This document shows positions 24,655-36,779 of a stretch of 64,000 nucleotides of DNA, piece by piece. Position 1 is the stretch's first letter, and each line of letters opens with the position of its first letter. The position numbers and the translations under genes are program-made. The stretch is from assembly GCA_964036295.1 (NCBI GenBank), contig OZ038469.1, forward strand, positions 5,162,067 to 5,226,066, given 5' to 3'. Origin of the DNA: Plumapathes pennacea (taxonomy: Eukaryota > Cnidaria > Anthozoa > Antipatharia > Myriopathidae). The notes beneath the pieces were generated by a model. The model did no database searches and was not told the DNA's origin. It was given only the letters and a program-made list of their open reading frames with translations.

Positions 24655-24805
24655 GAGGATATTACACGGCGGCGCGAAGATATAAATTTTATTTTCGAGT
24701 GGTAAAAACAATATTTTACGAACGAGCGCTTCGCGAGTGAGTAAAATATTGTTTTTAGCACGAGAAAATAAAAGCCATATCTTCAAGCCGCCGTGTAATT
24801 TTCTT
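24655..24805. mobile_element. long palindrome, MITE-like
   Basis: Two arms of about 70 bases read as imperfect reverse complements around a GAGCGCTTCGCGAGTG-type centre near 24725-24740. The arms carry matching TTACACGGCGGC and GCCGCCGTGTAA ends. No coding capacity. Self-complementary non-autonomous elements of this kind recur in the window. Confidence 0.7.
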
Positions 24806-25127
24806 TTTATTATATTAGACACGAGTGTTTTACGAGAAATTGCACAAACAACCGTGCAAAAGCAGGAAATAATTTCAACGATATCCTCACTAGTGAGGAC
24901 ATGGAAAATACGCCACTCGGGTCCCGGATGTAGTTTCGTATGGATTTTACGCACGGTATATTATTATGCAAAATTTTGCTTTTTCATTGGTTGATGAATG
25001 TGATCGTTAGTTTCCGCGACTCAGATTTGCATAAACGATCGTTCATGAAACTTTGAATTCACATATGGATCGGGGCACTGTTCCTTTAATGTTTTTTTAT
25101 TTCCGAAGATTAAATGAGCAGTGTTAA

Positions 25128-25340
25128 GAGAAGCGCATGCGCGCGCGTTTTATCAAATCCTACTAACATTCGCCAAATCTTTTCAAGTTTGAAGTCTAAG
25201 AAGGCGTCCACAACGTAGGTGAGCGATCGAGTGGCAGATCCACTGCCGTTGTGGACGCCATCTTGGGTTTCAAACTTGAAAACCTTGGGCGAATGTTAAT
25301 TTTCAAGATTCGACCAAATGCGCGCGCATACGCATCTCAC
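25128..25340. mobile_element. inverted-repeat element near GPCR 3' end
   Basis: Left and right halves are imperfect inverted copies: AAGGCGTCCACAACG pairs with CGTTGTGGACGCC, TTCAAGTTTGAA-type arms flank these, and GCGCATGCGCGCGC outer ends face each other. The element sits about 45 bases past the stop of the GPCR, so it is probably transcribed in its 3' UTR. Confidence 0.65.
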
Positions 25341-25383
25341 GACACTGCCCTTTTAACTGGCCAGTTCATCTCACCGCTCACTG

Positions 25384-26361
25384 CTAAGGGTTTCGGCAAC
25401 ATAATCGTCGAAGTTGTTTCATAGCTTCAGTCCGTATTTCAGGCAATCGCAAGCAGTAGAAGAACGGGTTTAAACACGAGTTTAGCAGAAGAAATGTGTA
25501 GGCGAATTCCCGAATACACTGAGTGAGAGCAGTGTGTAGGATGGCTGAGAAGATTAAGGCCGCACAAAAGAAGGGAAAGTAGCAAATGACGAAAATTACG
25601 TAGATCCACATCATGGTAGATGCTAATTTTTTGTACTTCGCCACGTTCAATGTGCCTCCTGCCTGTCGTTGAGCTTGAACGTCGGCTTGAGGTTGAGCCC
25701 GTTGGCCGTGCTGAATTCGCAAGCGCCGGTATATCTTGATGTAGGACACAGAAATGACGAGTAAACTAATGGGAAGATTTGTTAGAAAAGAATACGTCCA
25801 TAGGACCCTGTTCCAAAAGTTTAACAATGCACAAAATAGTGAAAACGACCAGGTGAATGTAAGGACTGCACAAATTCGCCTGGTCGTCACAATCTGTTGA
25901 TATCTGGGATAAAAAAACAGGGCGGTGTATCGGTCCACACTTATCGCTGCCATGGTGAGACAAGAAGCACAGCTGAACAACGTCGAGGTAAAAGCAAAAG
26001 AAGAAATCAAGAGACAGTTGTGAACACTGCAAGGATTAATTGCTTTCATGGAAAGAAAAGCAGAAAACTGGGGTTGGACAAGTAAACCGGCGCCAAGATC
26101 AGTCAGCAGAAGAGAGCACAGTAGAAGCTTGGACTGCAAGTGAATGGAGGTGACGTGACGCATTGCTAAGAGAACCAAGAGGTTTGTGGTAGTTGCCGAT
26201 ATGGCCAGTGGCACATTTAAAACAGCGTTCACGAGGTATGGAACAGAACTAATGTCCAAAGTCTCAAAATTAACATTCGAGTAACCACGGCAAAACTCTG
26301 AAACGTGTGGCTTTGATGTCGTGTTGCTGTGGCAAGTCGTCAAAGCTGAAGTAGGCGCCAT
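25384..26361 (-). CDS. rhodopsin-class (class A) orphan GPCR
   Basis: A single-exon 325-residue receptor with seven hydrophobic segments. Class A landmarks: N60 (TM1), D88 in LLLTDLG (TM2), D143-R-Y (end of TM3), W171 (TM4), CYFP at 260-263 (TM6), and NPFFY at 298-302 (TM7), followed by a short tail with a Cys pair at 321-322 likely to be palmitoylated. The N-terminus has an N-glycosylation site (NTT). The short second extracellular loop (about 182-195) has no cysteine, so the common TM3-loop disulfide is missing. This is also seen in melanocortin and related MECA-group receptors. Intronless GPCRs of this size are numerous in cnidarians and mostly lack known ligands. The ligand cannot be inferred. 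Confidence 0.88.
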   Translation of the reverse strand: MAPTSALTTCHSNTTSKPHVSEFCRGYSNVNFETLDISSVPYLVNAVLNVPLAISATTTNLLVLLAMRHVTSIHLQSKLLLCSLLLTDLGAGLLVQPQFSAFLSMKAINPCSVHNCLLISSFAFTSTLFSCASCLTMAAISVDRYTALFFYPRYQQIVTTRRICAVLTFTWSFSLFCALLNFWNRVLWTYSFLTNLPISLLVISVSYIKIYRRLRIQHGQRAQPQADVQAQRQAGGTLNVAKYKKLASTMMWIYVIFVICYFPFFCAALIFSAILHTALTQCIREFAYTFLLLNSCLNPFFYCLRLPEIRTEAMKQLRRLCCRNP

Positions 26362-28219
26362 GTTGTTTCACTCTACGTAGAGAATTGAACTGTGTTAAAA
26401 CAAAAAGCCGCCAAAGCCCTGTTAGGGAAAACGTCTTGTTATCTGTAATCGCAGAAGTTGCTACGTGCGTTGTCAGCAGGTCTGTAAGTTGCGACGCACT
26501 GAGAAATAAAATGGCAAAGTATTGGACTCTTGCTACTCTATTAGGAAAATAGTTCCTCTTTTGACGGTGTCAATGTGAATGACAAACTTTAGTCTTTTAT
26601 AATAACGATTTGACTTAAATAGACTGACAATATGTGACAGACAGGCCGCTGTGTTTGCACTCATTAGACTATTAGATAAGTTAGAATATTCCGTACCGGA
26701 AGACAATTTTTGATCGTCTTGCAGTGCCTTGGTTTCGCGGTTCCTACGTGTTTGCATTGTTCCAAATCAGGAACAAAAGCAAAACCCGATAACGATCTGC
26801 TCACGGAAGCAAGTAACGCCGACCTTTTTTATCGCAGTGTGGATTAGTGTGTTCTTCATTAATTAAAACCACTCGCAAATTGGGCTTCGTTTATGTTTTC
26901 ACCAGCCCATGCTCACGCGGGAAATTTTCTTAATTCGTATACTTTGTGCAAAATATTTCTCTTGCTCTCGTAAATTTAGAAACTCGAAATACGAAACAAG
27001 TGAGTTTATTTATTTTTCACTTCGCGGAACAAAATGAAAAATGCTGTCGATATAACAGGTGATATACAAGTTTCTCATTTTCATATAATTGCTTATAATT
27101 ATTAGAAATAATTTTGCGAGTTTCGCAAGCATAACGGCAACTGTCAGGTAACACAAAACATTTACATGAAGCTCTAATGTTTATCTAAGGAGGCGGCAGA
27201 TACTGAACTTAAAAATTTTTCATGTCCACTGTCTCTGTTTCAAGTTGCCGTGAATTATTTTCATTTTTTTGGCGTTTAAAAGTGCACGAATCCGTCACAA
27301 ACACCTTAGTGACTTGCCGGAGATACCAGTAAGGTGCAAACAGCAATATTTTACTAAAAATGTTCACTGTTATTGAACAATGTTCCCTAAAAGCCAATAA
27401 CCTATCACTTTACACAATATTTATTATATTTATGGTGGATCTGCGCACACCTGTATTATACATTTTACTTCCTTCCTTATGTTTTACTTTCTGATCGTTA
27501 AGAACTTGCAGTCATTCCACATACTGTAATGTGTTAGTGTTTAACTCATCTTAGCTATGTTAGTTGAGCCTCTTTGCACTTCCGTACATGAAAAGGAAGG
27601 GTGAACTGTGCAGTTTTCTGTTAAAATTTCCTGAGGTCATTAGCGTAAACAACACAACCCTTTTTTGAGAACTGTTTAATAGGTATGATCAGTCCAATAT
27701 TGACTCAATTCACACTCAAACGAGGATGGAAATTAACTTCCACAGTAGCGTCAAATTAAAAGTTCAGGGTTTGTAATAACAATAAACCTAAATTTGGAGG
27801 ACTGGCTAAACCATAGTCACTCGGATGCGAGTCATGGTCATGGAAAAACTCCAGAATATTGACAAGGAGAAACGTGAAGATGAACCCGAATGACGGATTA
27901 TATAAGCGCTTTCGCAATACGCGCAGCTTTATTTTAATACAGTTATTCTATATTGCATGACGTTTTTTATTCTGACTAATGAAATAACATTTGTTGTTTA
28001 GTTGCCTCTTATTTGTTCATCAGGTAGGAACCATTTCGAACAGCGACCGCCGTCAATTAATACATTCATTAAAATCTTCCTTAGGAAGGGCCTTTTATAG
28101 TGCGCCCCCGCGTTTAAGTCAGCATGTTTATATAATGCTATGGTTGCTAGTCATTAGAATTATAAAACCAACAGCATTTGGAGTGTTTCGAGTTTAAAAC
28201 ACGATAGTTTTAGGTCGTC
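26362..28219. other. intergenic region, no gene seen
   Basis: Upstream of the GPCR. AT-rich, with several short open frames lacking homology cues. The GPCR promoter should be here, but I cannot point to a specific element. Confidence 0.4.
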
Positions 28220-28722
28220 ACGTGACAGATATATAAACAATAAACTACTTTTGGTGAAGAAATATGCACGGATAATTGTCCGAGGATATTATCTGTTCCG
28301 AGAAGCGAACAGTTGCCCGAGAGCGAAGCTCGAGGGCAACTGTGAGCTTCGAGGAACAGATAATGTCCAAGGACAATTATCCGTGCATATTTCCGAAGCC
28401 AAAAGTAGTTTATTGTCTTTATTATCCTTCAAATATTTCCTCTCGCAGCCCAAATAACGGCGCGGAAACTGTGAAGCCTTTTAGTGCTTTCTGGAACTGC
28501 ATTTTCGACCAATAAATTGATGTCCTCCTCAGTAGTCGTCTTGCAATGATTTTTGTGACTAAATAAATAGAACTGTGTTCGGATATTGTCAATAAACAGC
28601 GTTAGTTCGCCAGGCGGGGGTTATTCGCTGATAATGTCCGCTCACGAGCGGACTTTATTCGGTCACGTGTCACGATTCTACCAATCACGCGCGGGAGGAA
28701 ATATTTGATGGGTCATAAATGT
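28220..28722. mobile_element. repeat family A, copy 1, with internal palindrome
   Basis: Closely related to 54225-54650. It starts with a hairpin of ~80-base arms (AATAAACTACTTTTGG and, inverted, CCAAAAGTAGTTTATT) and then an asymmetric ~310-base body ending AATATTTGATGGGTCATAA in both copies. No ORF of note. A non-autonomous DNA transposon or SINE-like family; the class is not clear. Confidence 0.75.
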
Positions 28723-28784
28723 ATATAACGCGTCACCGCGCTGCGTTCATTGCATATTATCCCTTGGACGCACATGCGAAGTCA

Positions 28785-29135
28785 TACCCCCACCACCGTA
28801 CGCGGTCAGCGGCGATTGTAGTAGCGTTCAGGGGCAGGGGCTTACACGCCTTGCACAACTGCTTGTCAGGGATCCAGTAGTGGGCCATTTTTGGGTCGTA
28901 CTTATAAGGTCCGACCCTGCCGTGTCTGTCGTACCGCGATTTTTTTCATGGGCGAAAGTCCCTGTTATCTGCATCTACGACTTCCCGCCGGACCTTCCAG
29001 ATTTCGTTGTATAATTCCTGGAGAATATCGTATATTTTTGTATTTTTATCCAGCCCAAAATCAGCCGCACTTCTCACGACAACTATGTTGTTGTTGATTG
29101 GATTTTTACACACGTACTGCAAAACGTACAATGAT
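28785..29135 (-). pseudogene. decayed copy of beta-helix gene last exon
   Basis: This minus-strand segment is homologous to about 350 bases of the last exon of the neighbouring beta-helix gene (around 30160-30510). Shared peptide blocks include EVVDADNxDFRP, GPYKYDxKM and YWIPxxQL. There is one in-frame TGA right after DFRP; the reading is otherwise largely preserved on both sides, but the flanks of the parent exon are missing. It is a truncated tandem duplicate lying just downstream of its parent, and no start or splice sites are evident. Confidence 0.8.
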
Positions 29136-29826
29136 GATTAAACATACGGCTGTATATTTTTACGAGTCGTGCAGTATTTTGGCGAGCCGTCTACACGCCT
29201 AAGTGTCTAATAAATTATTTTTTATACAACTCCCTTAGTAAAAGATGTAAATTATTTTTAAATCGCGGTACGTTGTGTGACCAAAGTGACATGTTTTCCG
29301 CGCGGGATATGTCAATCAAGTTTAGTGCCGTGTGCAGTGTAAGCAAGCGCGGATTTTGTACTTGCAGTACTTCTAGTAGTTATTTTCTGAGCCGAGTAAC
29401 ATTGAAGCTGAAAGAGGTACTTTAAACAAAGTTTGCGGGGAGATCTGAGATACTACATCACATAATGTGGTCATAAACAGAACAAATAAAGGGTAGATAT
29501 CCACCGCTATTCACCGACACTGAGGCGAATAATTGTTTTAGTATATACCACACAAGTTTAATAGCCATCTCCCAAATAGTTATTTTATTTCCGACAAAAG
29601 TGGGCAAAAATTGGGTTCGCGCGCCATTTTGTTTTACCGGAAGCCGCCGGGAGGTGAATAGTACTTGATATTCCGAGATTGAGGAGCCAATCAGAGCGCG
29701 CGAAAAGCACTATTCACTTGTGTTGTATATACTAAGATTGAATATTAACTGTCTTGAAATAATTTGGATGACAATATTAATGATTAAAGGGACATTTATA
29801 TGAACACAATATTTGCTACCCAGTTT
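29136..29826. other. spacer downstream of beta-helix gene
   Basis: Contains a repeat-like segment at about 29500-29745 with CTATTCACC/GGTGAATAG ends pointing inward. No coding sequence recognised. Confidence 0.4.
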
Positions 29827-29832
29827 TTTATT
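29827..29832 (-). terminator. polyadenylation signal (AATAAA on minus strand)
   Basis: TTTATT on the plus strand, read AATAAA on the minus strand, about 75 bases after the stop of the beta-helix gene. Position and strand fit a working poly(A) signal. Confidence 0.6.
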
Positions 29833-29907
29833 TAGACTTCACTACAATACCAAAACAAACCAAAGCCGGCAGTAGTCACAAGTCTCTTAGTTAATGAACC
29901 AACGCCT

Positions 29908-32900
29908 TTAGTGTGCTTGAGTCTTGAAGCGCCACACATCCCCTTTGTACACCACTATAGTACTGGGCTGGGCGTCCACTCGCCAAAAGTACTCGGTGCC
30001 AGGCAGCAGCGCTTGCTTAAAGTAGAACACGTTGCTACCTCCCCCCACGGGGCCCTGGTACTCAGCAGACGTCGGGCAGGCATTGGTCACTGCCTCTCGG
30101 GTGCGGCCCAGATACACGTGGTGTGTGTTGGTGTCGTAGCCGTTGAGCCACATCAGAGCGTCGCGGTCAGCGGCGACGGTAGCAGCATTCGGGGGCACGG
30201 GCGTACACGTCTTGTACAGCTGCCTGCCAGGGATCCAGTAGTCCGTCATCTTGTTGTCGTACTTATACGGTCCTATTCCACCATGTTTGTTGTACTGCGA
30301 TATTTTCCGGGGACGAAAGTCCATGTTGTCTGCGTCAACGACTTCCGGTCGGATCTTCCCAAATTCATTGTATAACACTGTTTTCCCAGCTAAAGGATAT
30401 CGCTTTTTTTTGTGCTTTCCTCCATTGGCAAAATCAGCAGCGTTCCTCATGACGACCGTGTTCATGTTAATTTGCACTGGGTTGTTTCGAACGTACTGCA
30501 AAACACACAGCGTGCACGCACCATTTTGTTTGTCGTCTCCTTTACCCGTTTCCTTGTCGAACACCAAGTTGTTCAACACAGTGTGGTTGTTTCCTTTTAC
30601 CATCATGCCACCGGTTTTCCACACCACGTTGTTCTTCATGGTCCCTCCATACCCGACTCTTGGCGGTTGACCGTCAAACCTGAGCCCGTACTTAGGACTG
30701 GAGTGGACCCAGTTCTGCTGCAGCACCGCCTCTGACTGGGCCTTAATCTGCGTCTGTACGCTTGCGCCATCGTGTTGAATTTTTCCCCAACATTGACCCT
30801 CAAAATGATTTAGCTTAATCACAGGATTAAATTTGGAAGGACGGAATCCGGCGCTAGCCCCGTTAAAACGCATTGTGTTCCTTATAAACCTGAAGAAAAG
30901 ATTGTTGTAATTCATAAATTGAGTCATATCATATCATCATATCATTCTCATATCATATCATATCTTTAATACCAAATCACTTAATTTTCCTCTGTTGTCA
31001 CGTTTCAAAACGATTAAAGCGGAATTCATGAAAATCTCTACATGGTTATTACAAGCATCGTAGGTGACAACTTGGAACTTTTAGAAAAATCTAGAACGGG
31101 AAACCGAATTTAGTTACTGCTGCATAACATGCTAGGACAAACTAGTGTATATGAAAGTTTCAATTATTTCAATCACAGTCGCGCAACTATTGGTCAACCT
31201 GACATGGAGCTCCTTGTAGATTATGCGTTCTTCTTTAGAAAGAGACTTAAAACTTATAAATATCGCAAAATACACATTGACTTTCACAATCATGTGCATC
31301 CGCAAGCGGTACTTTTTACTTCTCGTATAAACGAGTGTCTGTCAAGTAAATCCCTCTTCTGAGCTTGGTTTTGTTTATACATAATTGCACTATGACCAAA
31401 GGAGCAGTTATTCCCTCTGTCTGCCAAGTTTTATGAGATATCCCGCTAGAATATCTCAGCCAAGTAAACTGCGCATGATTATGAAAGTGACTTCTGAATT
31501 TATTCTTCGTAAACGTCGTGTTATCTTAAAGAGAGCTTTTCGGATGACTGCTGAAAACCAAAACCAAAACCAAAAGCAAAGTTATTGTTATTGTTATTGT
31601 TATTGTTATTGTTATTGTTATTGTTATTGTTATTGTTATTGTTATTGTTATTGTTATTGTTATTGTTATTGTTATTGTTATTGTTATTGTTATTGTTATT
31701 AAGGCCTTGTTCCGGGCATTTCCGTTTGTTGTAGCCGGGTCCAGAAGAAACCTGTCTGATATTTCACTAATTGCTTCACTAGTCGGAGGCACAATGCAGT
31801 TTAATGTGAGGACATCCGTAGCCCAGTGTTTGATTTTTTGAAGCTATTGCCGAGTGCACTTTTGCGTTGTTCCATGCAGCGATACGAATCGTTTGAAACG
31901 ACGTGTCGTGGGTTGGAGTGTGCCGCCCGGGACTGAAAACCCTTACCCTACTTCAGACCAAAATTTGCAATTTCGACCCTATTTCAGACCAAAATTTGCA
32001 ATTTTCGACCCTATTTCAGACTAAAATGTGCAATTTTTGACCCTATTTCAGACCAGATATCAAAACCTCCGACCCTATTCCAGACTAAAATGCTAAAATC
32101 GATACCTTATTTCAGACTAAAATGCTGAAAAGGAAACCCTTTGGAGCGGCACATACCTAATGTATATGGCTCATATATGGGAGTACCCCCCTCCCTCCCG
32201 GGCATCAATTAAGTTGTTGACGCTTACTAAAAATAAGCACCTGTGAGGTGCATGTGTCTACTGCGTTTTTTCTTTTATTTTTTGAGTAAAGAAATGACAT
32301 TTGCCACAGGCCACCCCTCTTGCACCACACGATAATTTGTGACGTATTTCCGTTAGCTTGAATCAACTGGCCCGCTGCCGAAATGTCGCGTCGCATCTGT
32401 GTTTACGCTAAACTGATGTTTTTTTTTTTTTCTGGGAACACCGGGGAAATTTAAAAATAGGGAAAACGTACACGCTTAATGCAGGAACAGACTGAGGGAA
32501 TGATGCCCAGACATTGAAGGCATTTCACAGATTAAAACTCTGATCAGCACAAAGAAGCACTTGCGTTACCTCGATTCCAGCGCCGCGAGGCGAGGCTGAA
32601 CTACTGGAGAAATATAGGTTCCCGGAGATGAAGGTTGCTTGAGGATGCAGTAGCCATTGATAAGAAATATGACTATTCAGTTGCCATTGGCAGTTATTGT
32701 AAACATTTCACCCCACAGCCGTACAAATAAAATTAGTAGCGATCAGCAGAACTAGGCTCAAATAAAGTAGAAATTTATTTTAACTTGTACGCGAATGACC
32801 AAATGGAAGATTCACAGGTGCTTCACATTTTACTGTCTCTGTCGACTGAAACATCGACACAAAATAATAACTGGTCGACTTACGTATCGTTGCAACGTGT

Positions 32901-35632
32901 TGTCATACTTGACACAGTTCATCAGGAAAATCGGGCAATGCATAGTACTGGCCAGAACCTTTCATTCGAGCGTTTTCGGCACACATTTTTCCAAAACTGT
33001 GATTTGAGACAAAATTAACAAGTGGCTTTAGTTTCCCCAAAAGGGGCTCGATGCTGTTCTGCGTATCCGCGTCAAGCGTCTGCAGCTTTCCCTCGGCGAG
33101 GCAACTCATCACTCTAACTCCGTATCGGTTCAGTTGACGCCAAGTTCGTCGATTCACAACACTGAAGAAACCTTTCGTTTGAGCTTTAAGCTTGAAGCAA
33201 TTCATATGAAATATTCACTAACCCGATCGCCTCGCTGAAAAAGCTGTGACCTCATGGGTTTCTCGTGATCACGAGCTTGTCACGAACCAGCCTTCGCCGC
33301 CCTGTCATTGTTTCCTCGAGAAAAGGTGAAGTTCGTGTACAATCGGTATTCCAGTGCTTCCTTTTATTGGTCCCGAATATTAACGCGCGATCATTTATCG
33401 ATTCCTACATTACTCATTACTTACATTACACGACCAATAGCATAGTGTCTACACTTCTTCGAAGCATTAGACACAAAAAGGGGAAACAAATTTGCTTGTA
33501 TGTTACCTGTCTCGGTAGCCATTGGAGAAAACATCTGCCAGGCCTCCGCTCTTACTCCTCATGTTGGCTGCCGTCCAGTCGTTGAATTCAAACAAGTTGT
33601 TCTCCAGTCTCACACCCATGCCTTCGTATTGTAGCACCGCGCCGTCCGAGCCGTAAAACGTGTTGTTGAAGAACGTAAACGTTTTGCCGCTGCTGCCGAC
33701 TTTGGTCCATTCAGGAGGATCAGCATTACCCAACATGCGTCTGGAATACGAGGGATAACTGAAGTTTAAAGAGTGGAACGTCAAGTTACTCACAGGGCTG
33801 TGTTTCCCGACTGCCAGCGCCTTCAGAGTTGTGGCAAAGAAAGTCATCTGTTTGATAACGAGGTGTTCACTCCTTGTGATCACAAAGGCATACGTTTGGA
33901 CCTTGAATAATGATTAAAAAAAAGGATCAGAACCGCATTGTATTCTTACAACAATGCCTTGCTATGTTTCTGTCATTATTTTTATATATTTCTATATGCA
34001 TCTATAATAGGTCTACATTTACTTATATAGGTTTACCTCTCTACATCAATGTTAACATGATTATCACGTCTAAAAGCACGCACACTTATCCCATTTTGTG
34101 TCTTTGTATCTTATCACGTTTCCCTATTCTACTGTTTTTCTTTTTTGTCTTGGTTTTTGTGAAGAGCATACTGAGCAGCATAAGAAAGTCAAAATGTAGA
34201 TTCTCTCCTCCTTTTGAAGCAAATGCACGAGTGTTGTAATTATAACTTATAGTTTAATCCGGTTCATTTGAGTAAATCAAAAGCCAAGTTCCCCACACTG
34301 TATAATATTTTTTTGGGTGAGAAATTGAAAGAGAAAATTGAAGTTGATCACTCTTGGGAGTCTCGCTCTAGTCCAGAGATTGCTTATTCAATAATTCATA
34401 TGGTGCGTGCGGACACTTGCCACACCAAACTTGAATCCCAGCATCTGTCGCGTTTTCACCCGACAAAACTTGTTTACTGTTACTTGTAACTTACATTATC
34501 ACTAGATACACATAGATCATCATCCAATCATTGTAGAAACCAGACAGAAATACATGCTATATACGGGTAATGGGTACATTAGCCATGGAAAGGACCAGCA
34601 ATGTATATAAGTTGGCCTTCCTGCTGGAACCAATGCAGCCTTTCACTAACACTTCCTGTCCCCGGGGGTTCCTGCATAGGCTGTTTTGTACTACAATTGT
34701 ATTTTTTAATTTAGGTATTTCGTCTCCTGCTAAAGTCGGTTTCTTAATATGTTAGGGATTAATAACGTTAACACTGTGTTGTTGAGTAATACAGGTGCTT
34801 TGTCAGATACCTTGCCGCGCACATTCGTGGGTTTGTTGCCGTCATAAGTCTTTACGTACAAGTTCTTGGTGTTCTTGTCGTAGAACCATTCCCCCGCCTG
34901 GTCCAGGAAATCCAACTTGTCTTCCAAAAAGTACTGGTTCATTTTAGGTTTGAATTTGATGTCGCCAAATACGTCGTAATACGTAAAAGAGTTGCTTTTT
35001 GGCGCGTGGCTTTTCACGACGGCAGTGAAGGTGTTGAAGCTGCCGATGTTCAATATTGCCATGGCTCCTGTCGCGTTCAGCCCGCTGTTCGCGAGGTTCT
35101 TCGGACTATTGTCAATCATCAATCCACGCTTTGATCTAGGAGACGACTTCGCCCAGTGCTTGTTGAGGAATACAGTTTTGTCGGACCACAGTGCATTGGG
35201 CCAGCGGGCATTGGTCATCATGACGTCATCAACAAAAAGTTGCCAAATGTCTCTTGGTATAGCGGCCTTGTAGATCCCATCTCCATGCTCGTACCATTTC
35301 TTAGGTTTCAACTCAATAGTGCCATCAATGATAGGAACTTCATCTTTGTATCCTCGGATGATGATTGGTGCGTCTGCGCTTCCTTTTTTGGCATCAATCT
35401 GCACATCCTCGTGGTAACGACCGTCTCTGATATGGCACTCGTCCCCAGGCTTTCCTAAGGCGTTAACGCACTTCTGAATAGTGCTGAATGGCTTTTCGAT
35501 CGTGTGGCCTTCGTTGGTGTCGTTGCCTTTTATTCCGTCCACGTAGAACACATCTCCGGCCACCGTTGTGAGACAACTCAGAGAGGCAAGTGTGGCGACG
35601 AGGAACAAAAACGGGCTAATTCTTGACTCCAT
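29908..35632 (-). CDS. secreted right-handed beta-helix protein
   Basis: Three minus-strand exons, 35632-34811, 33901-33507 and 30889-29908, join in frame (AAG|GTATCT, CAG|GTAA donors; TTCAAG and CTTCAG acceptors) to 732 residues. Residues 1-26 are a clear signal peptide ending TTVAG. Next come YVDGIKGNDTNEG and PFSTIQKCV, the start typical of DUF1565/pectin-lyase-fold proteins, then repeated short strands with Asn-rich turns (LENNLFEFND, MKNNVVWKTGG, VLNNLVFD) as in parallel beta-helices. The C-terminal ~120 residues (PVPPNAATVAADRDALMW, YFWRVDA, GDVWRFKT) look like a fibronectin-III-like sandwich. The fold is shared with polysaccharide lyases (PL6-like) and with non-enzymatic adhesins, so an extracellular polysaccharide-binding or cleaving role is plausible but unproven. 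A decayed partial copy lies downstream. Confidence 0.82.
31536..31700. repeat. (TTATTG)n microsatellite at a MITE end
   Basis: About 20 perfect TTATTG units at 31580-31700, preceded at 31536-31562 by a terminal sequence close to that of the MITE at 63635-63948 (TTTTCGGATGACTG followed by GAAAACCAAAACC). It lies in the second intron of the beta-helix gene. Tyr-Cys and Ile-Thr repeats read from it are artefacts. Confidence 0.9.
31943..32137. repeat. ~31-base minisatellite, six degenerate units
   Basis: Six tandem units built on GACCCTATTTCAGACCAAAA plus a variable AT-rich remainder. The first three are most alike and the last ones have drifted (AGACTAAAATGCT). It lies in the second intron of the beta-helix gene. 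Confidence 0.85.
34216..34376 (+). repeat. dispersed repeat B, copy 1
   Basis: Related to 52650-52800. Shared stretches include GAGTGTTGTAAT, TAGTTTAATC, GGTGAGAAATTG and CTCTTGGGAGT in the same order. It lies in the first intron of the beta-helix gene. No coding capacity; element class unknown. Confidence 0.6.
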
Positions 35633-36779
35633 GGAATCAGGGATTTGTTTATCCTAAGTACGACGAAGGAAAAATAAACTCAACTTTAATTAATGTAAGA
35701 CTGACCGAGGAATAGAGAATAATTAATGAAAAAACATATATGCACTTTAACACATTTACTAGATATAAATTTAGAAGATACATTAGTTCAACGTACAGAG
35801 AAAAGCTTTTTGGGCTACAATAGAGCTTTATGATCGAGTATGATTGTTCTGGTGTTAAAAATGTTCCTTTATTGTTCTTGTTCCTTTACAAAGGAGCCTG
35901 TGTAAACCAGTCGCACTTGTCTTTGGTTTTGGCCGCTTATATTTACAGGTGAAAGAAATGACAGTTAGTACAGCTGTCGGCAAGCTGAATCAGCCTTGTA
36001 CGCTGTAGTCTTGTGTGCAAGGAAGTTCTAAATCACGAGGACTAAACCTATATACCGAATTGTACAGTTAACCCGGATATAAATTAATCTCCCTGATAGA
36101 CCACCTTTTGTGAGCGACAACTTGTTCGTCCTATTACGTCGATTGACCAGATCGTTCTTTAGTCACAAAATTAAAATAATTTCAAAAGAAATACAATGTA
36201 ACAAGCAATTTCATAACTAAAGGTGCAAGACTGTGCTTATACTGAACGGAAGCGCCTTGTGTCGTTCAGTGTTAACTTCAAGGCGTGACTCTAGTGTATC
36301 ATAGTTTCACGACTCGCTCACATTGAACATCACTTTAACAATCAAATATCACGAGGAGCAAATGAATATAATTTACTAATCGCCAAGGGCGACGACAGAC
36401 CACACTGGTCCAGCTCTTCCAGAGTTCAGTGCTTGTTTCGTGAGAAAGATGGCAGCTTATCGGCAAGCGTCAGTTACCGGCTGTTTTATTTATATTAAGT
36501 TCCCCTGGATAATTTGCAAAAGGATTGCATTGTAGGAAAACTGGACCTGGGAATGCGACCGATCTTCTGTGCTCAAACTAACCTATAACATAAATCAACA
36601 AGGTGAACAACCTTGAAGCGAGGCTTATTGTATTTATAACATATTTCATTATGAGTAGAAGTTTATTTAAAAAAAAATCTATTTAATAAACCACTGCAGG
36701 TGGATAGAATTAAAGAAAGTAAGTTTGCACAACCGTGCGCCAGATGCAATTTTAAGTACACTGTGTAGATTGTAACGTA
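35633..36779. other. upstream region of beta-helix gene
   Basis: Should contain the promoter of the minus-strand beta-helix gene. No exon or named repeat recognised. Confidence 0.4.

Noticed and set aside
31385-31792. Open frames with Tyr-Cys and Ile-Thr repeats
   Set aside because: They are translations of the TTATTG microsatellite on both strands.
32903-33205. 100-residue minus-strand frame in the second intron of the beta-helix gene
   Set aside because: The exon 2 to exon 3 junction is in frame without it, it shows no beta-helix pattern, and I saw no fitting splice sites.
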